Of a DNA stretch of 64,000 nt, positions 57,087 to 64,000 are shown piece by piece. A model generated the notes under the pieces. That model was not told where the DNA came from. It did no database searches and worked only from the letters and a program-made list of their open reading frames with translations. Location: assembly GCA_900112785.1 (NCBI GenBank), contig FONB01000016.1, forward strand, positions 48,761 through 112,760. Reading direction: 5' to 3'. A program made the position numbers and the translations under genes. The DNA is from Phytobacter palmae (GTDB lineage: Bacteria > Pseudomonadota > Gammaproteobacteria > Enterobacterales > Enterobacteriaceae). Positions within the stretch are counted from its first letter, which is position 1. Each line of letters opens with the position of its first letter.

Positions 57087-57964
57087 TGAAAAAGGCAGGT
57101 GTGGTTCTGGCATTAGCGCTTGGGCTGATGACGCAAAGTGTAATGGCGAAAACATTGAACGTGGTTGCCAGTTTCTCGGTACTGGGGGATATTGCCGCCA
57201 AAACGGGGGGCGATCATGTGAAAGTCACCACGCTGGTCGGGCCGGATGGTGACCCGCATACCTTCGAGCCAAGCGCCAAAGACAGCGCGCTGCTCAATAA
57301 GGCCGATGTGGTGGTGGTCAACGGTCTGGGGCTGGAAGGCTGGCTGGACCGACTGGTGAACGCGTCTGGCTTTAAGGGGGTTGTGGTTGTCGCCTCTGAG
57401 GGCGTTTCAACGCATACGCTGGAAGAAGACGGCAAAACTGTGACCGACCCGCACGCCTGGAACAGTGCGGCCAACGGTGCGCTCTATGCAAAAAACATTC
57501 TTGCGGCATACGTCAAAGCTGATCCCCAGGATGAAGCGGCGCTCAAAGCCACCGGTCAGCGGTATATTGACCAGGTTCAGCAACTGGATAGCTGGGCAAA
57601 AACACAGTTTGCCGGGGTGCCGCAAGAGAAACGCAAAGTGCTGACCAGCCATGACGCGTTTGGTTACTTTGGCCGGGCGTACGGCGTAACTTTCCTGGCC
57701 CCGCAGGGTATCTCTTCGGAAAGTGAAGCCAGCGCGCAGCAGGTGGCTGAGTTGATTAAGCAGATCAAAGCCGATGGCGTACATACCTGGTTTATGGAAA
57801 ACCAGCTTGATCCGCGCCTTGTCAAACAGATTGCCAGCGCGACCGGCGCACAGCCTGGGGGAGAGCTCTACCCTGAGGCGCTGAGCAAGAAAGGGGGCGT
57901 GGCGGACTCATACGTCAAAGCGTTTCGCCACAATGTTGAAACCATCGCCAACAGCATGAAATAA
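57086..57964 (+). CDS. Metal ABC importer, periplasmic binding protein (zinc type)
   Basis: 292 residues from ATG 57086 (AAGGAG five bases upstream; an ATG at 57083 is also possible). Signal peptide KKAGVVLALALGLMTQSVMA. Cluster A-I binding protein: metal ligands His in GDPHTFEPSAKD, His in TDPHAWNSA, and a third in TSHDAFGYFGRAYG. The third ligand is His as in ZnuA; manganese-binding relatives (PsaA, SitA) have Glu there, so zinc is favoured. The His-rich loop of ZnuA is missing. The operon lies between mltB and pncC, genes that are adjacent in E. coli. Confidence 0.87.
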   Translation: MKKAGVVLALALGLMTQSVMAKTLNVVASFSVLGDIAAKTGGDHVKVTTLVGPDGDPHTFEPSAKDSALLNKADVVVVNGLGLEGWLDRLVNASGFKGVVVVASEGVSTHTLEEDGKTVTDPHAWNSAANGALYAKNILAAYVKADPQDEAALKATGQRYIDQVQQLDSWAKTQFAGVPQEKRKVLTSHDAFGYFGRAYGVTFLAPQGISSESEASAQQVAELIKQIKADGVHTWFMENQLDPRLVKQIASATGAQPGGELYPEALSKKGGVADSYVKAFRHNVETIANSMK

Positions 57965-57971
57965 CCTCTCT

Positions 57972-57997
57972 AAGCCAGCGAAAGCTGGCTTTTTTCT
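57972..57997 (+). terminator. Rho-independent terminator of metal ABC operon
   Basis: AAGCCAGC - GAAA - GCTGGCTT followed by TTTTT; 8-bp perfect stem, GNRA tetraloop, seven bases after the stop codon. Confidence 0.93.
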
Positions 57998-58088
57998 GAA
58001 GCCTCCTCGTAAATTCGTCACCGCATCCCCACCTTTATGCTTAAAGTGGTATCTTTTCCGCCACGATTTTTGCACGGCAGGGGACACT

Positions 58089-58582
58089 ATGACTGACAGC
58101 GAATTAATGCAACTAAGTGAGCGTGTTGGGCTTGCGCTCAAGGCGCGCGGGGCGAGCGTTACCACGGCGGAGTCCTGTACGGGGGGCTGGGTGGCAAAAG
58201 CCATTACCGATATCGCCGGTAGTTCCGCCTGGTTTGAGCGTGGGTTTGTCACCTACAGTAATGAGGCCAAGTCGCAGATGATTGGCGTCAAGGCGGAAAC
58301 GCTCGCAGCACACGGCGCAGTGAGTGAACCCGTAGTGGTGGAGATGGCGATCGGCGCGCTAAAAGCCGCACGGGCGGATTACGCTATCTCAATAAGCGGC
58401 ATCGCCGGGCCGGACGGGGGCAGCGACAGCAAGCCCGTCGGAACAGTCTGGTTTGGTTTTGCCAGCGTAAGCGGGCAGGGCATTACCCGTCGTGAGTGCT
58501 TCGATGGCGACCGCGAAGCGGTGCGTCGCCAGGCGACGGTGTATGCGTTGCAAACACTGTGGCAACATTTTCTACAAAATAC

Positions 58583-58586
<4 letters not shown>
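58089..58586 (+). CDS. pncC: Nicotinamide-nucleotide amidase PncC (YgaD)
   Basis: 165 residues, CinA C-terminal-domain family, same length as E. coli. Catalytic Ser in TTAESCTGGWVAKAI; SISGIAGPDGGS is the second conserved motif. Deamidates NMN to nicotinate mononucleotide in pyridine-nucleotide salvage. Directly upstream of recA as in E. coli. Confidence 0.95.
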
Positions 58587-59740
<1,154 letters not shown>

Positions 59741-59757
59741 TAATCTGAGTGACAATC

Positions 59758-59786
59758 AAGGGCTGCGGATGCAGCCCTTTTGTTTT
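59758..59786 (+). terminator. recA-recX attenuating terminator
   Basis: AAGGGCTGC - GGAT - GCAGCCCTT followed by TTGTTTTT between recA and recX, as in E. coli, where read-through sets recX expression. Confidence 0.92.
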
Positions 59787-59809
59787 TCAGAGTCTGCCAG
59801 GATTTAGCC

Positions 59810-60310
59810 ATGTCTGACAACACACCCCGACGCTCCGCCTACGCCCGCCTGCTTGACCGCGCTTTACGCATTTTGGCCATGCGTGACCATGCGGAACAGG
59901 AACTCCGCAGAAAGCTTACCGCCCCTGTAATGGGGAAAAATGGTCTGGAAAAAACGGACGCCACGCCGGAAGATGTCGACAAAGTCATTGCCTGGTGCAT
60001 GGAAAATAACTACCTCGACGATGTGCGCTTTGCCCGCCAGTTCATTGCCAGCCGCAGTCGCAAAGGCTATGGTCCCGCACGTATTCGTCAGGAGATGGGC
60101 CAGAAAGGGCTGGCGCGGGATGTCAGCGAAAGTGCGATGCGAGAATGCGATATCGACTGGTGCGAACTTGCCCGTGAGCAGGCGCAACGTAAATTCGGCG
60201 AGCCGTTACCCATGGCCTTTGCGGAAAAAGTAAAAGTGCAACGCTTTTTACTCTATCGCGGATATTTACTGGAAGATATTCAGGAAATCTGGCGAAATTT
60301 TGCCGGTTGA
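59810..60310 (+). CDS. recX: RecA regulator RecX
   Basis: 166 residues from ATG 59810 (CCAGGATTTAGCC upstream). Three tandem three-helix repeats; [20 protein letters not shown] and [20 protein letters not shown] are typical. Inhibits RecA filament growth. Upstream frame to 59780 is unsupported. Confidence 0.96.
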   Translation: MSDNTPRRSAYARLLDRALRILAMRDHAEQELRRKLTAPVMGKNGLEKTDATPEDVDKVIAWCMENNYLDDVRFARQFIASRSRKGYGPARIRQEMGQKGLARDVSESAMRECDIDWCELAREQAQRKFGEPLPMAFAEKVKVQRFLLYRGYLLEDIQEIWRNFAG

Positions 60311-60439
60311 CCGCATACGGGATTTTACTTCGTAGTAAAGAAAACTTATCTTATTCCCACTTTTTCCAGTAGCGGGTTGCTGTCTGTCAAAGGGCAGTAA
60401 TCCGTTACGACATTTCGTTAGCTTGATTTCAGGATAATT

Positions 60440-63067
<2,628 letters not shown>

Positions 63068-63089
63068 AAACTACAAAGCGAATAGCAGT

Positions 63090-63119
63090 CGCCATGGTCT
63101 TACAGCCATGGCGTTCTTG
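63090..63119 (+). terminator. Possible terminator of alaS
   Basis: CGCCATGG - TCTTACAG - CCATGGCG followed by TTCTTG; perfect 8-bp stem but short U-tract. Confidence 0.6.
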
Positions 63120-63310
63120 CCACTACGCTATTGAAAACGATAAAGTCAGGTTGAAGTTGTGTATATCGGCTAAACTTACGTCTAACAGAATGTGATGCCG
63201 TGACTGCTTACACTTTACGTGTTTGTCATCGCTTACTTTTTGGCGTTATATGATGGAGAATGCCGGGATACAGAGAGACCCGACTCTTTTAATCTTTCAA
63301 GGAGCAAAGA

Positions 63311-63496
63311 ATGCTGATTCTGACTCGTCGAGTTGGTGAGACCCTCATGATTGGGGATGAGGTCACTGTGACTGTTTTAGGGGTTAAAGGTAACCAAGTG
63401 CGTATTGGCGTTAACGCTCCTAAAGAAGTATCTGTTCATCGTGAAGAAATCTACCAGCGTATCCAGGCTGAAAAATCACAGCAGTCCAGTTATTGA
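63311..63496 (+). CDS. csrA: Carbon storage regulator CsrA
   Basis: 61 residues, full-length match to E. coli CsrA from memory: [20 protein letters not shown], then [18 protein letters not shown]. Homodimeric RNA-binding protein recognising GGA hairpins. AAGGAGCAAAGA precedes the start and itself contains GGA, in line with CsrA autoregulation. Lies between alaS and serV as in E. coli. Confidence 0.99.
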
Positions 63497-63503
63497 TATT
63501 ACC

Positions 63504-63538
63504 GCGTCTCGCCATCCCGGCGAGACGCAACATTTTTC
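63504..63538 (+). terminator. Rho-independent terminator of csrA
   Basis: GCGTCTCGCC - ATCCC - GGCGAGACGC with perfect 10-bp stem followed by AACATTTTT. Confidence 0.88.
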
Positions 63539-63729
63539 CCCGATTCTCTCTTAGTCGCGTTACCTTTTTATTTCACACCCTCTATTGTCGCTCCTCTTTT
63601 TCTCGCTTTTGTCTGTACTGGTGTCCGGTGCGTAACGTGTAATTTCTGCTGATAAAACATCCTTTTTGCGTTTTTATCCGGCTAATTGCCTGCGAAGTGT
63701 GCAAACGATTCAGGGGCTGGAAAAATTGT

Positions 63730-63757
63730 TTGACTTATAAGTCTCAGAAAGTAATAT
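63730..63757 (+). promoter_or_regulatory. Promoter of serV-argV tRNA operon
   Basis: TTGACT (63730-63735), 16-base spacer, TAATAT (63752-63757), then a GC-rich discriminator GTGCGCC typical of stringently controlled stable RNA promoters; tRNA-Ser starts 62 bases later. The rest of 63539-63818 shows nothing else. Confidence 0.75.
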
Positions 63758-63818
63758 GTGCGCCACGCAGCGACGATGAGCAGAAACAAGTTCTTCGAAG
63801 CACTCGTAAGAGGCGTGT

Positions 63819-63911
63819 GGTGAGGTGGCCGAGAGGCTGAAGGCGCTCCCCTGCTAAGGGAGTATGCGGTCAAAAGCTGCATCCGGGGTTCGAATCCCCG
63901 CCTCACCGCCA
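63819..63911 (+). tRNA. serV: tRNA-Ser (GCT anticodon)
   Basis: 93 bases. Acceptor GGTGAGG pairs with CCTCACC, encoded CCA end, D arm GGCCGAGAGGC, anticodon loop CCCCTGCTAAGGGG with GCT, long variable arm, T arm GGGGTTCGAATCCCC. Matches serV of E. coli. Confidence 0.98.
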
Positions 63912-63914
63912 TTT

Positions 63915-63991
63915 GCATCCATAGCTCAGCTGGATAGAGTACTCGGCTACGAACCGAGCGGTCGGAGGTTCGAATCCTCCTGGATGCACCA
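63915..63991 (+). tRNA. argV: tRNA-Arg (ACG anticodon)
   Basis: 77 bases. Acceptor GCATCCA pairs with TGGATGC, encoded CCA; anticodon loop CTCGGCTACGAACCGAG with ACG; T arm GGAGGTTCGAATCCTCC. Three bases after serV, first of the E. coli argV-type cluster. Confidence 0.98.
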
Positions 63992-64000
63992 TCTTTATCA

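Noticed and set aside
63915..64000. Integration site (att) at the tRNA genes
   Set aside because: Both tRNA genes are intact and the window ends nine bases later; no integrase or duplicated tRNA end is visible.

Overview
The window is chromosomal DNA from a member of the Enterobacteriaceae. Its right half follows the gene order of the E. coli gut/srl-recA-alaS-csrA-serV-argV and hyp-asc-hydN-hypF segments, read in reverse orientation. CsrA matches my memory of the E. coli protein over its full length, and RecA, RecX, AlaS, Hyp, Asc and Srl proteins are close to their E. coli counterparts. The non-E. coli genes and the gene losses suggest Enterobacter, Lelliottia, Citrobacter or a close relative; I cannot name the species from sequence alone.

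Layout. 1-2.9 kb: AT-rich end of a chaperone-usher fimbrial cluster (chaperone, adhesin, LuxR-type regulator) followed by a broken AraC gene. 2.9-10.3 kb: small metabolic and detoxification genes (MocR regulator, acetyltransferase, AhpD-like protein, GST plus SMR pump, thioesterase, RidA, cupin, NAD-epimerase, MarR repressor). 10.5-15.1 kb: an unusual overlapping pair of thiamine-diphosphate enzymes, a second AceE (pyruvate dehydrogenase E1) and a second DXS, divergent from the MarR gene; the same TTGCAATTGCAA palindrome lies in the GST promoter and the marR/aceE-like promoter. 15.2-19.7 kb: XRE-cupin/GNAT pair, FtrA-like AraC regulator divergent from a DHA2 efflux pump, and an orphan protein. 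20-23.6 kb: xyloside transporter plus beta-xylosidase. 23.6-29.1 kb: membrane protein, OBAP-type lipoprotein plus metallo-hydrolase, bestrophin, AdeR-like orphan response regulator, acetyltransferase. 29.5-33.9 kb: the poorly understood Anbu/transglutaminase/alpha-E/ATP-grasp cluster.

34-49 kb is the formate hydrogenlyase accessory region, but heavily pruned: hypABCDE, hycI, hydN and hypF remain, while hycA-H and fhlA are missing from their usual places and a molybdate-binding (Mop) gene sits where fhlA is expected. A cysteine version of formate dehydrogenase H lies between hydN and hypF. The cryptic beta-glucoside operon ascFB with ascG sits in the middle. Next to hypF the norRVW nitric-oxide detoxification genes are gone, apart from what reads as the last ~25 codons of norW.

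49-54 kb: the complete sorbitol operon srlAEBD, srlM, srlR, gutQ, with three copies of a 12-bp direct repeat in front of srlA. 54.2-58 kb: mltB, then an inserted ABC importer with a Zur-like box, a previously unlisted 36-codon membrane ORF and features pointing to zinc. 58-64 kb: pncC, recA (LexA box), recX, alaS, csrA, tRNA-Ser(GCT), tRNA-Arg(ACG), all ordinary core genome.
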